From positions 1-5,848 of the forward strand of contig DAIEHU010000183.1 in the NCBI GenBank assembly GCA_027353395.1: a DNA stretch of 5,848 nt, in the 5' to 3' direction. Position 1 is the first letter of the stretch, and every line of letters begins with the position of its first letter. Positions 1-5,643 of this stretch are shown piece by piece. Under the pieces are notes generated by a model. That model did not search any database, had not been told where the DNA came from, and saw nothing but the letters and a program-made list of their open reading frames with translations. The stretch comes from Desulfobacteraceae bacterium. Lineage in GTDB: Bacteria; Desulfobacterota; Desulfobacteria; Desulfobacterales; Desulfosalsimonadaceae. A program made the position numbers and the translations under genes.

Positions 1-659
1 TGGTGGCGTTCAACTCCATTTTTCAGGTGATGTTTTTTTCCGTGTATGCCTATGTTTTCATTACGGTTCTGCCCCAATGGATAGGGCTTGAAGGCATGAC
101 TGTCAATATTTCCATCAATCAGATTGCGGAAAGCGTTTTTATATATCTTGGCATCCCCTTTATCGCCGGGTTAATCACGCGTATTATCGGGCTCAAAACC
201 GTTGGCGTTTCGCGTTATGAAAAAAACTTCATTCCCAAAATCAGTCCCATGACCTTGATCGCCCTGCTGTTTACCATTCTGGTCATGTTTTCCTTGAAAG
301 GCGACTATATCGTTGCGCTGCCCCTGGATGTGCTTCGCATCGCGGTCCCTCTGTGTGTTTATTTTGTGGTCATGTTTTTTGTGTCCTTTTACATTTCCAT
401 GAAAGCCAAAGCCACCTATGAGCAGGCAACCACCCTGTCGTTTACCGCGGCATCCAATAATTTTGAACTGGCCATTGCGGTGGCGGTTTCCGTTTTCGGG
501 ATTGATTCCGGCCAGGCATTCGCCGCGGTCATCGGGCCCCTGGTGGAAGTGCCGGTGCTGATTACCCTTGTCAATGCAGCGCTCTGGTTTAAACGGAAAT
601 ATTTTCCATTCGCGGTCAACACGCCCACTGGCGTGTGCCATGTAACATGCCAGCCATAA
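1..659 (+). CDS. acr3: ACR3-family arsenite efflux permease, 3' part (5' end outside window)
   Basis: This is the C-terminal part of a polytopic membrane protein that exports trivalent arsenite, As(OH)3, from the cytoplasm. The frame is open from position 3; the GTG there is an internal valine of the family block AFNSIFQV, not a start. The 218 visible residues fit roughly the last six of the ten ACR3 membrane segments (about 5-25, 41-66, 83-99, 110-133, 143-167 and 171-196). The most diagnostic block is SFTAASNNFELAIAVAVSVF at 146-165. Its Glu155 corresponds to the glutamate that is essential in characterised ACR3 proteins; the conserved cysteine of the earlier helix lies outside the window. 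The extreme C-terminus carries a CHVTC pair (Cys212, Cys216). Databases often name such genes arsB, but the family is ACR3, not the E. coli-type ArsB. The CDF exporter follows after 13 nt, which suggests one transcript. Confidence 0.93.
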   Translation, partial: VAFNSIFQVMFFSVYAYVFITVLPQWIGLEGMTVNISINQIAESVFIYLGIPFIAGLITRIIGLKTVGVSRYEKNFIPKISPMTLIALLFTILVMFSLKGDYIVALPLDVLRIAVPLCVYFVVMFFVSFYISMKAKATYEQATTLSFTAASNNFELAIAVAVSVFGIDSGQAFAAVIGPLVEVPVLITLVNAALWFKRKYFPFAVNTPTGVCHVTCQP

Positions 660-660
660 A

Positions 661-675
661 AGGAGCATCATTTTG
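661..675 (+). promoter_or_regulatory. Shine-Dalgarno sequence and TTG start of the CDF gene
   Basis: AGGAG at 661-665 lies 7 nt before TTG at 673-675, and no in-frame ATG or GTG sits at a sensible distance. The N-terminus it gives, Met-Ser followed by a His-rich stretch, fits CDF proteins. The SD directly follows the acr3 stop at 657-659, so translation of the two genes may be coupled. Confidence 0.75.
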
Positions 676-1596
676 AGTCACCACCACCATCCCAATCATG
701 ATGAACCGGAGAGCTTCGGTACGCGTGTCCTGATCTCCATGGTCATCAATCTCTTGATTCCCGCGACCCAGATTGCGGGAGGCATAATGGCCGGCAGCGT
801 TGCCCTAATTTCTGATGCGGTGCATAATCTGGGTGATTTCACGGCCCTGCTCATCGCCTACGCCGCTCACAAAGTGGGAAAACGGGGGCCGTCATTCACG
901 CACACCTTTGGTTTACGCCGCATGGAAATTTTTTCCGCTGTGGCCAATGCCTCTCTTCTGGGGGGATCGGCGGTATTTATCAGTTTTGAAGCCGTTCATC
1001 GTCTGGCTCATCCTGTGCGCATAGAGGCGGGGCTGGTCGCATGGCTGGCGCTTGTCGGCATCGCTGGCAACGGTTTTTCCGCATGGCTCCTGCACAAAGA
1101 CTCCGGCCTCAGCTTAAACGCCAGAGGCGCGTTTCTGCATATGGTGGGCGACTTGCTCACCTCCGTGGCGGTTCTGGCGGGCGCGCTGATGATGCGGTTT
1201 ATTGAATTGCCGTGGCTTGATCCGGTACTCAGCCTAGGGATTGTGATTTATATATTGTTCAATTGCTTTATGCTTTTGAAAGAATCCATGCATGTGCTTA
1301 TGAACGGAACGCCCAGGGGGCTGGACCTGGAAGCGGTCAAGGCCGAAGTGGAAGAGATTCCCGGCGTGGACGGCATCCATTACCTTCATGTTTGGAGCAT
1401 GGGGGATGCGTCCGTGGCCCTCACCTGTCATGTGGTGGTGCCCGATCAGCCTGTAAGCCGCACCGAAATGCTGTCCAGGGCCATTCATGAAATCCTTTTA
1501 AAACATTTCGGCATAGATCATCCGGTATTGCAGTTTGAGACCAGCGAATGCGGCCAGGGCGCGCTGCTATGCCAGATGGGATGTGGCCAGAGCTGA
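673..1596 (+). CDS. Cation diffusion facilitator (CDF) family divalent metal exporter, CzcD/ZitB-like
   Basis: This is a 307-residue inner-membrane antiporter expected to export Zn2+, and possibly Co2+ or Cd2+, in exchange for protons. Six membrane segments are visible, roughly at 18-40, 43-66, 87-108, 119-140, 152-175 and 184-203, followed by a cytoplasmic C-terminal domain. The metal site is intact: HNLGD (His51, Asp55) in TM2 and HMVGD (His156, Asp160) in TM5. This HD-HD arrangement is typical of the zinc-selective CDF group; YiiP-type proteins have DD-HD. The N-terminus is His-rich (HHHHPNHD at 3-10), and the C-terminus ends in Cys293, Cys300 and Cys304; both could bind metal. The length is normal for the family. 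The start is TTG, chosen on the SD at 661-665. The gene follows acr3 by 13 nt and is probably co-transcribed. The substrate cannot be fixed from sequence alone. Confidence 0.94.
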   Translation: MSHHHHPNHDEPESFGTRVLISMVINLLIPATQIAGGIMAGSVALISDAVHNLGDFTALLIAYAAHKVGKRGPSFTHTFGLRRMEIFSAVANASLLGGSAVFISFEAVHRLAHPVRIEAGLVAWLALVGIAGNGFSAWLLHKDSGLSLNARGAFLHMVGDLLTSVAVLAGALMMRFIELPWLDPVLSLGIVIYILFNCFMLLKESMHVLMNGTPRGLDLEAVKAEVEEIPGVDGIHYLHVWSMGDASVALTCHVVVPDQPVSRTEMLSRAIHEILLKHFGIDHPVLQFETSECGQGALLCQMGCGQS

Positions 1597-1763
1597 ATCG
1601 TGAAGCGTAAATGAGGCTTTGATCCACCTCTGGGTCAATTCTGGCATCTGGAATACGGTGGCTTGTCCTCTCATGGCGCAGGGAGCGTTCCACCGCCCCT
1701 CAAAATCAATCAATAAAATTTTTCAGTTTTAATGATCATAACTTATCAAAAAAAAAGGAGAAT
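1597..1763 (+). promoter_or_regulatory. Intergenic region, candidate promoter or operator region for the arsF operon
   Basis: This is the longest non-coding gap in the window (167 nt) and the most likely place for a promoter serving arsF-arsG and downstream genes. The left half is GC-balanced and holds a weak hairpin at 1619-1638. From about 1700 it becomes strongly AT-rich. TAAAAT at 1714-1719 resembles a sigma70 -10 box, but I see no good -35 partner at 16-18 nt. Small dyads lie just before the ribosome binding site: ATGATCAT at 1732-1739, and ATAA-C-TTAT at 1738-1746. An A9 run (1748-1756) leads into GGAG at 1757-1760. I see no open reading frame with coding character here. A promoter is inferred from position and composition only. 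Confidence 0.35.
1619..1638 (+). repeat. Short hairpin downstream of the CDF gene
   Basis: TTGATCC (1619-1625) can pair with GGGTCAA (1632-1638) across a 6-nt loop, giving seven base pairs with one T-G wobble. It begins 22 nt after the CDF stop. No T-tract follows, so it is not a convincing intrinsic terminator. It could be a weak attenuator or an mRNA 3'-end structure, or it could be chance. Confidence 0.25.
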
Positions 1764-1766
1764 ATG

Positions 1767-2246
1767 ATGGTAAAGTTGTTTAGAAAATTTATTTATTTCA
1801 TGATCTTTGGCATGGTTTTTCTGGCGATCGCGGCCATTCCGGACAATCCACCGGCTAACGCCGGTCAACAAGACAGTGCTGCCGTCAATCCCGAAATCCC
1901 GGCAACCGGCCATGTCATTGTGGTCACCTATTTTCATAATACCATTCGCTGCCCCACCTGCCACAGGATTGAAAATTTGTCCGATCAGGCCATACATTCC
2001 CATTTTTCAAAGGGACTCTTATCCGGAAAGCTCATCTGGCGCGTAGTCAATGTGGATGAACCGCAAAATGAGCATTACAATACGGATTATCAGCTATACA
2101 CCAAGTCGCTGATTGTATCCGAAGTCAAGGACGGCAAAGAGGTGCGGTGGAAGAATCTTGAAAAAATATGGACCCTGGTGGGGGATGAGAACCAGTTCGA
2201 CAATTATGTTCAGACAGAAATCGCCGACTGGCTGAAAGCGCCATGA
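1767..2246 (+). CDS. arsF: ArsF-family exported thioredoxin-like protein (CPTC motif)
   Basis: This is a small secreted or periplasmic thiol-redox protein. Two tandem ATGs occur at 1764 and 1767. GGAG (1757-1760) is 3 nt from the first and 6 nt from the second, so I take 1767 (159 residues); the residue numbers here count from 1764. A signal peptide is clear: Lys/Arg at 4-8, a hydrophobic core at about 9-25, and a likely cleavage after ANA (31-33). The mature part opens with a beta strand (HVIVVTYFHN), followed directly by the redox motif CPTC at 63-66. A later VVNVDEP strand at 95-100 is typical of thioredoxin-like folds in this family. ArsF was described with ArsE and ArsG in an operon linked to handling aromatic nitro-arsenicals such as roxarsone. 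The overlapping arsG supports the assignment. I see no arsE. A general periplasmic thiol reductant is the alternative. Confidence 0.75.
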   Translation: MVKLFRKFIYFMIFGMVFLAIAAIPDNPPANAGQQDSAAVNPEIPATGHVIVVTYFHNTIRCPTCHRIENLSDQAIHSHFSKGLLSGKLIWRVVNVDEPQNEHYNTDYQLYTKSLIVSEVKDGKEVRWKNLEKIWTLVGDENQFDNYVQTEIADWLKAP

Positions 2247-2941
2247 TGGATATCGGAATTTCGCAAATCGCATCCATTATCTGGCTTGGGATTCTCACAT
2301 CCATCAGCCCGTGCCCTCTGGCCACCAATATCGCCGCCACCACTTATATCGGCAGGCAAATTCAATCGCCTTTTGCCACGATATGGGCCGCCGTCGCCTA
2401 TACTATCGGCAGGACCGTTTCCTATGTGCTGGTGGCGAGTGCCATTATCGCGGGGCTGATTTCCATCCCCTTTGTGTCCAATTTTCTTCAGGCCCATATG
2501 AACAAGATTTTGGGACCGATCCTGCTGATCACAGGCTTTTTTATCCTGGAGTTGATCCCGGTGAGGCTGCCGTCGTTTAGCTGGAATACAGGCATGATGA
2601 AACGCCTGGGAGATGGCGGTATTCCGGGTGCGGCAGCTTTGGGATTTTTGTTCGCGCTGGCCTTTTGTCCGGTGTCTGCAGCGCTTTTTTTCGGCGGCGT
2701 CATCCCTGTTTCGCTGAAGTTGCAGTCCCGGTTTTTTCTGCCGTTCCTTTATGGTATTGGAACTGCTGCGCCGGTTATAGGGTTTGCGGTTATTATCGCC
2801 CACAGCGCAAGAGCAGCGGGATTGCTTTTCAACCGGCTGGCCGTATTTGAGCGGGTGATCCGCCGCATCACCGGCGCGATGTTTGTCCTGGTAGGCGTGT
2901 ATTTTTGCCTGAAATATCTGTTAGGGGTCATCAATTTTTAA
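2243..2941 (+). CDS. arsG: ArsG-family CcdA/DsbD-like membrane permease
   Basis: This is a 232-residue integral membrane protein of the LysE/CcdA (DsbD transmembrane domain) type, with about six hydrophobic segments. It has the two family cysteine sites: SPCPLATN with Cys24 in the first helix, and AFCPVSAALFFGG with Cys142 in the fourth. In CcdA and DsbD the equivalent pair shuttles electrons across the membrane. A third cysteine (Cys222) lies in the last helix. Close relatives are annotated as ArsG, an efflux permease for trivalent aromatic arsenicals. The ATG at 2243 overlaps the arsF stop as ATGA, with a second ATG at 2246; no strong SD precedes it, so translation is probably coupled to arsF. 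It could export arsenicals or feed electrons to the CPTC site of ArsF; sequence alone does not decide. Cytochrome c biogenesis CcdA is less likely given the partner and the neighbours. Confidence 0.75.
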   Translation: MMDIGISQIASIIWLGILTSISPCPLATNIAATTYIGRQIQSPFATIWAAVAYTIGRTVSYVLVASAIIAGLISIPFVSNFLQAHMNKILGPILLITGFFILELIPVRLPSFSWNTGMMKRLGDGGIPGAAALGFLFALAFCPVSAALFFGGVIPVSLKLQSRFFLPFLYGIGTAAPVIGFAVIIAHSARAAGLLFNRLAVFERVIRRITGAMFVLVGVYFCLKYLLGVINF

Positions 2942-2964
2942 TCATGAGTCCGGAATATATGAAC

Positions 2965-2975
2965 AATGAATCATT
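2965..2975 (+). repeat. 11-nt perfect dyad upstream of the FmdE-family gene
   Basis: AATGA-A-TCATT is a perfect 5-1-5 inverted repeat in the 46-nt gap after arsG, immediately before the SD at 2978-2982. A related short palindrome, ATGATCAT, lies before arsF at 1732-1739. It is operator-like in form, but short enough to arise by chance. Confidence 0.2.
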
Positions 2976-2977
2976 AT

Positions 2978-2990
2978 GGAGGCTGCTATG
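2978..2990 (+). promoter_or_regulatory. Ribosome binding site that fixes the FmdE-family start
   Basis: GGAGG at 2978-2982 lies 5 nt before ATG at 2988-2990. An earlier in-frame ATG at 2976 overlaps this SD and has no SD of its own, so 2988 is the better start. Confidence 0.75.
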
Positions 2991-3593
2991 AATGACAAGG
3001 AAATTTTAAAAAAAACATTCAATTTTCACGGTCATATCTGCTGGGCGAGCGCTATCGGAACCCGCGCCGGCCTGGTGGCGCTTCGGGAATTGGACGTCAA
3101 ACGCACCGGCGTGTCCGGCGAGCTGCACTGCATTGTAGAAATCGGCGACCACCATGGCGCACAGTGCTTTGCTGACGGCGTTCAATACAGCACCGGCTGC
3201 ACATTGGGTAAGGCCAATATAGAAAAGGCGGGGTGGGGAAAGCTTGCGATGACGCTGATTGACAAAAAAAATCAAAAGGCGGTTCGGGTGTCGTACAATC
3301 CCGGACGTCACAAACTGGTTGCCGGATCATCGTTTATGAAAAAACGCGGCGACGGCGTTCCGCCCGATCAGATCCCTCCTGAGGAAGCCTGGGAAATGGT
3401 GAACATTCTCTGGGATGCGCCGGAATCGGAAGTGCTTTCCATTGGAGAGGTTGAGCCTTATCCCTATGAAGATTTCGGAGAAATAATGGGTCTGAAACCC
3501 TGCGGCATATGCGGCGAAATGACATCGGTGGCGTATCTGCGGGTGGTGGGCGAAAAACACATGTGTATCCCGTGTTCAGGGTATGAACATTAA
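2988..3593 (+). CDS. FmdE-family protein with C-terminal zinc finger (function unknown)
   Basis: This is a 201-residue, probably cytoplasmic protein with no signal peptide or membrane segment. The N-terminal core matches the FmdE family (PF02663): FNFHGHICWASAIGTRAG at 11-28 gives the HGHxC signature (His14, His16, Cys18). VEIGDHHGAQCFADGVQYS with Cys60, followed by TGCTLGKANI with Cys71, gives the second family block. The C-terminus has CGIC (Cys172, Cys175) and CIPC (Cys193, Cys196), matching the treble-clef zinc finger known in several FmdE structures. The family is named after a subunit linked to formylmethanofuran dehydrogenase, but most bacterial members have no proven role. The usual Pro-Gly after the signature Cys is replaced by Trp-Ala (CWA). 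It follows arsG by 46 nt and overlaps chrA by 11 nt, so a role in metal or metalloid handling is inferred from context only. Confidence 0.88.
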   Translation: MNDKEILKKTFNFHGHICWASAIGTRAGLVALRELDVKRTGVSGELHCIVEIGDHHGAQCFADGVQYSTGCTLGKANIEKAGWGKLAMTLIDKKNQKAVRVSYNPGRHKLVAGSSFMKKRGDGVPPDQIPPEEAWEMVNILWDAPESEVLSIGEVEPYPYEDFGEIMGLKPCGICGEMTSVAYLRVVGEKHMCIPCSGYEH

Positions 3594-4809
3594 AAAAATT
3601 ACAATCGATCAGATGTCACTGAAAAATAAAAAGCAATCCCACGATATCATGGCCATGCTGCGCATGGCGGGCGTTTTTCTGAAACTCGGAGCCATCGGAT
3701 TCGGCGGCGGCATGGCGGTCATCGCGCTCATGGAGCATGAATTTGTCAAAAAAAGACAGGAGATTTCCACCAAAGAATTTCTTCACGGCGTGGGACTGGC
3801 GCAGATTCTCGGCCCCTTCGCCCCAAACACCGCTTTTTTTCTGGGATACCGGCGATTCGGCATATCCGGGGCTGTTTTATCCGTGGTTTCATTTTTAATC
3901 CCTTCCGTGACCGTGGTGATCCTTCTGTCTTTTCTCTATTTCCGGTACCACACAATCCCGGCGCTTCAAGGTTTGCTGGCGGGCGTCGGGCCTGTTGTGA
4001 TTTCGCTGATCCTTGCCGCGGCCTGGTCCATGGGCCGAAAGGCCGTGACCGGATGGCCCGCCGCTGTTTTTGCGCTGGCTGGCGCGGCCGCAGGCGCTTA
4101 TAAATTAAATCCGGTGTGGGTGCTGCTATCTGCAGGGGGTATTGGCCTTTTGGCGGGACAGGATCGAATGAAACCTAAAATAAAGAGGAAAGACGCCATT
4201 GACGCCAAACCAAAAAGCGAAAACTCGGCTCCCGAATCAAGGGCTATGGCGTCTGCAATCCTCCCGGCGGCAGTTTCCGGGGCCGGCATTTCATTTGCAA
4301 AACTGGGCTTGGCCTTTTTCAAGATCGGCGCCATTTTTTTCGGCGGCGGATTTGTGCTTATCCCCATACTCCACCAGCGGCTGGTGGAAAATTTTCACTG
4401 GCTGACGTCCCGGGAATTTATCGACGGGGTCGCCATCAGCAATCTCACTCCAGGCCCCATCGCCGTTCTGGCGACTTTTGCCGGCTACCATCTGGATGGC
4501 GTCCGGGGGGCTATTCTGGCGACTTCATGTCTGTTTATGCCTGCCATGCTCCTGATGACGATTATCTCCGCCGGATATGAATATTTTAAAAAATCGTCTC
4601 ATGCCCAGGATTTTTTATCCGCCGTAAGTCCAACTGTCGTGGGCCTGGTGGCGTCCGCCGCGCTTCTTCTCTGGGGGTCCGCCATTCCTTCATGGCGGGC
4701 GCTGGCGCTCATGATCTTTGCTCTTTTCCTCATCAATCGGTTTAAATGGCATCCGGCTTTTGTTCTGGCTATTGGCGCAAGCTTTGCCGCGGCAGGCGTC
4801 ATTCCATAA
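3583..4809 (+). CDS. chrA: Chromate transporter, two-domain (long-chain) ChrA
   Basis: This is a 408-residue inner-membrane protein of the CHR superfamily, expected to export chromate. It has two homologous CHR halves. The N half starts near residue 28 with LKLGAIGFGGGMAVIALMEHEF and continues with GLAQILGPFAPNTAFFLGYR at 71-90. The C half starts near 241 with AFFKIGAIFFGGGFVLIP and continues with ISNLTPGPIAVLATFAGY at 285-302. A charged, probably cytoplasmic linker at about 193-222 (KPKIKRKDAIDAKP and following) joins them. The duplicated FGGG blocks are obvious at both DNA and protein level. The ATG at 3583 lies inside the preceding FmdE gene, giving an 11-nt overlap. Alternative ATGs at 3613 and 3649 have no better SD, and conserved sequence begins only near residue 28, so the first 20 or so residues are uncertain. 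Some CHR proteins may move other oxyanions; chromate is the family default. Confidence 0.92.
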   Translation: MNIKKITIDQMSLKNKKQSHDIMAMLRMAGVFLKLGAIGFGGGMAVIALMEHEFVKKRQEISTKEFLHGVGLAQILGPFAPNTAFFLGYRRFGISGAVLSVVSFLIPSVTVVILLSFLYFRYHTIPALQGLLAGVGPVVISLILAAAWSMGRKAVTGWPAAVFALAGAAAGAYKLNPVWVLLSAGGIGLLAGQDRMKPKIKRKDAIDAKPKSENSAPESRAMASAILPAAVSGAGISFAKLGLAFFKIGAIFFGGGFVLIPILHQRLVENFHWLTSREFIDGVAISNLTPGPIAVLATFAGYHLDGVRGAILATSCLFMPAMLLMTIISAGYEYFKKSSHAQDFLSAVSPTVVGLVASAALLLWGSAIPSWRALALMIFALFLINRFKWHPAFVLAIGASFAAAGVIP

Positions 4810-4823
4810 AAATCAAATTTTTA
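4807..4823 (+). repeat. AT-only hairpin at the chrA stop codon
   Basis: TAAAAAT (4807-4813) pairs perfectly with ATTTTTA (4817-4823) across a 3-nt loop. The first three bases are the chrA stop codon, and the structure ends just before the AGAGG SD of the next gene. With seven A-T pairs it would be only marginally stable as RNA. It may be chance in AT-rich spacer, a DNA palindrome, or a weak translational element. Confidence 0.25.
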
Positions 4824-4839
4824 AGAGGATATGAAGATG
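4824..4839 (+). promoter_or_regulatory. Ribosome binding site of the DUF374 acyltransferase gene
   Basis: AGAGG at 4824-4828 lies 2 nt before ATG 4831 and 8 nt before ATG 4837. The latter is the workable distance, so the start is placed at 4837. Confidence 0.6.
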
Positions 4840-5586
4840 AAAAAAAAATTGAATTATTATCTCTACCGCTATGTTTTCCCCTATATCGGATTGTGGGTTG
4901 TCAAACTCATTGCGTTCACCCACCGCATGGTCATTATGAACCCGGAAAACGAACGCGGCTGCATCACCCGGGATCATGGGTTGATCTATATTTCATGGCA
5001 CCAGCGGTTTTTTCCCGGAATCACCTTTTTTGCGACTCGCAAACCCATCGCCATCATGATCAGCCAGAGCCGGGACGGCGACATGGCGGCACATGGCGTC
5101 AAAATTCTGGGATGGGAACCGGTGAGAGGATCCTCCACCAGGGGCGGGCGCGAAGCGCTGAACCAGCTCAATGAGCTGGCATTAAGCGGTTATAAAATCG
5201 GCCATATTGTCGATGGCCCGAAAGGCCCGTTTGGCGTCGTGAAACCCGGTTTACTCAAGATCGCACAATTCACGGGGCTGCCCATTGTCCCCACCGTTAC
5301 ATCGGCCCAGAAAAAATGGTCGCTGAACAGTTGGGATAAATTCATGGTCCCAAAACTGTTTTCACGGGTGATTATCCGCTTCGGCGAACCGGTTTATGTT
5401 AAAGGCGAGCTGAATGAGGAGGCCTTTGAAAATATGCGGGTGGAGGTGGAGACGCGGCTCAAGGCGCTATATGAAGACACGGACCGTATCTGGGATGATC
5501 CGGAAAAAATCCGCCTTCTATTTAACCAGCAGCCGGGAATCATGAATCTTTTTACAGGCAGGCACAGGAATCAAAGCAACTGCTGA
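4837..5586 (+). CDS. DUF374 lysophospholipid-acyltransferase-like protein (LpxJ-related family)
   Basis: This is a 249-residue protein of the LPLAT DUF374 group (COG2121), predicted to transfer an acyl chain at the inner membrane. Motifs are in the family order: SWHQRFFP with the candidate catalytic His55; ISQSRDGD around Arg79-Asp80; VRGSSTRGGREAL at about 96-108; then VDGPKGPFGVVKPG at about 125-138, followed by GLPIVP. These are the standard DUF374 blocks, and the length is normal. The N-terminus is basic with one hydrophobic segment at about 12-28, consistent with membrane association. LpxJ of Helicobacter pylori, a lipid A secondary acyltransferase, belongs to this family, so lipid A acylation is a reasonable guess, but other acyl acceptors are possible. 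It lies 27 nt after chrA and 54 nt before the adaptor gene, so it could belong to either module. ATG 4831 (251 residues) is the alternative start. Confidence 0.88.
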   Translation: MKKKLNYYLYRYVFPYIGLWVVKLIAFTHRMVIMNPENERGCITRDHGLIYISWHQRFFPGITFFATRKPIAIMISQSRDGDMAAHGVKILGWEPVRGSSTRGGREALNQLNELALSGYKIGHIVDGPKGPFGVVKPGLLKIAQFTGLPIVPTVTSAQKKWSLNSWDKFMVPKLFSRVIIRFGEPVYVKGELNEEAFENMRVEVETRLKALYEDTDRIWDDPEKIRLLFNQQPGIMNLFTGRHRNQSNC

Positions 5587-5624
5587 CATCCCCAAATAAT
5601 GCAAGGCGGCTTACATGATACAAG

Positions 5625-5643
5625 AAGGAGGCGAAACCGTATG
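5625..5643 (+). promoter_or_regulatory. Strong Shine-Dalgarno sequence of the adaptor gene
   Basis: AAGGAGG at 5625-5631 is followed after 9 nt by ATG at 5641. It is one of the strongest SD matches in the window and supports the truncated downstream gene being real. Confidence 0.75.

Noticed and set aside
171..671. A 166-codon open frame on the minus strand opposite acr3
   Set aside because: The translation is His/Gly/Asn-rich without domain features, and the plus-strand frame is an unambiguous ACR3 transporter.
1619..1640. The hairpin after the CDF gene as a rho-independent terminator
   Set aside because: The stem is short, has a wobble pair, and is followed by TTCTGG and not by a T-tract.
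1733..1748. TGAT-N8-ATCA as an FNR/CRP-type site before arsF
   Set aside because: FNR sites have half-sites TTGAT and ATCAA separated by 4 nt; here the spacing is 8 nt and the outer bases do not all match.
1748..1756. The A9 run before the arsF SD as a phase-variation tract
   Set aside because: Poly-A before an SD is a common translation-enhancing leader; a similar A9 run simply encodes lysines at the start of the acyltransferase gene. Nothing suggests programmed length variation.
2210..2803. A long open frame on the minus strand opposite arsG (197 codons)
   Set aside because: Its translation is low-complexity, rich in Arg, Gln, Asp and Lys with no recognisable domain, and it lies fully opposite well-supported arsF and arsG coding sequence. 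It is an antisense shadow.
2243..2941. Reading the membrane protein as CcdA for cytochrome c maturation
   Set aside because: The fold and cysteine sites allow it, but the overlapping ArsF-type partner and arsenic/chromate neighbours fit the ArsG family better, and no cytochrome maturation genes are present.
2988..3593. Taking the FmdE-family gene as evidence of methanogenesis or an archaeal host
   Set aside because: FmdE-family proteins are widespread in anaerobic bacteria, and the flanking acyltransferase and RND-type adaptor indicate a Gram-negative bacterium.
4746..5174. A 142-codon plus-strand frame bridging chrA and the acyltransferase gene
   Set aside because: It is out of frame with both real genes, has no sensible SD, and its translation resembles no protein family.
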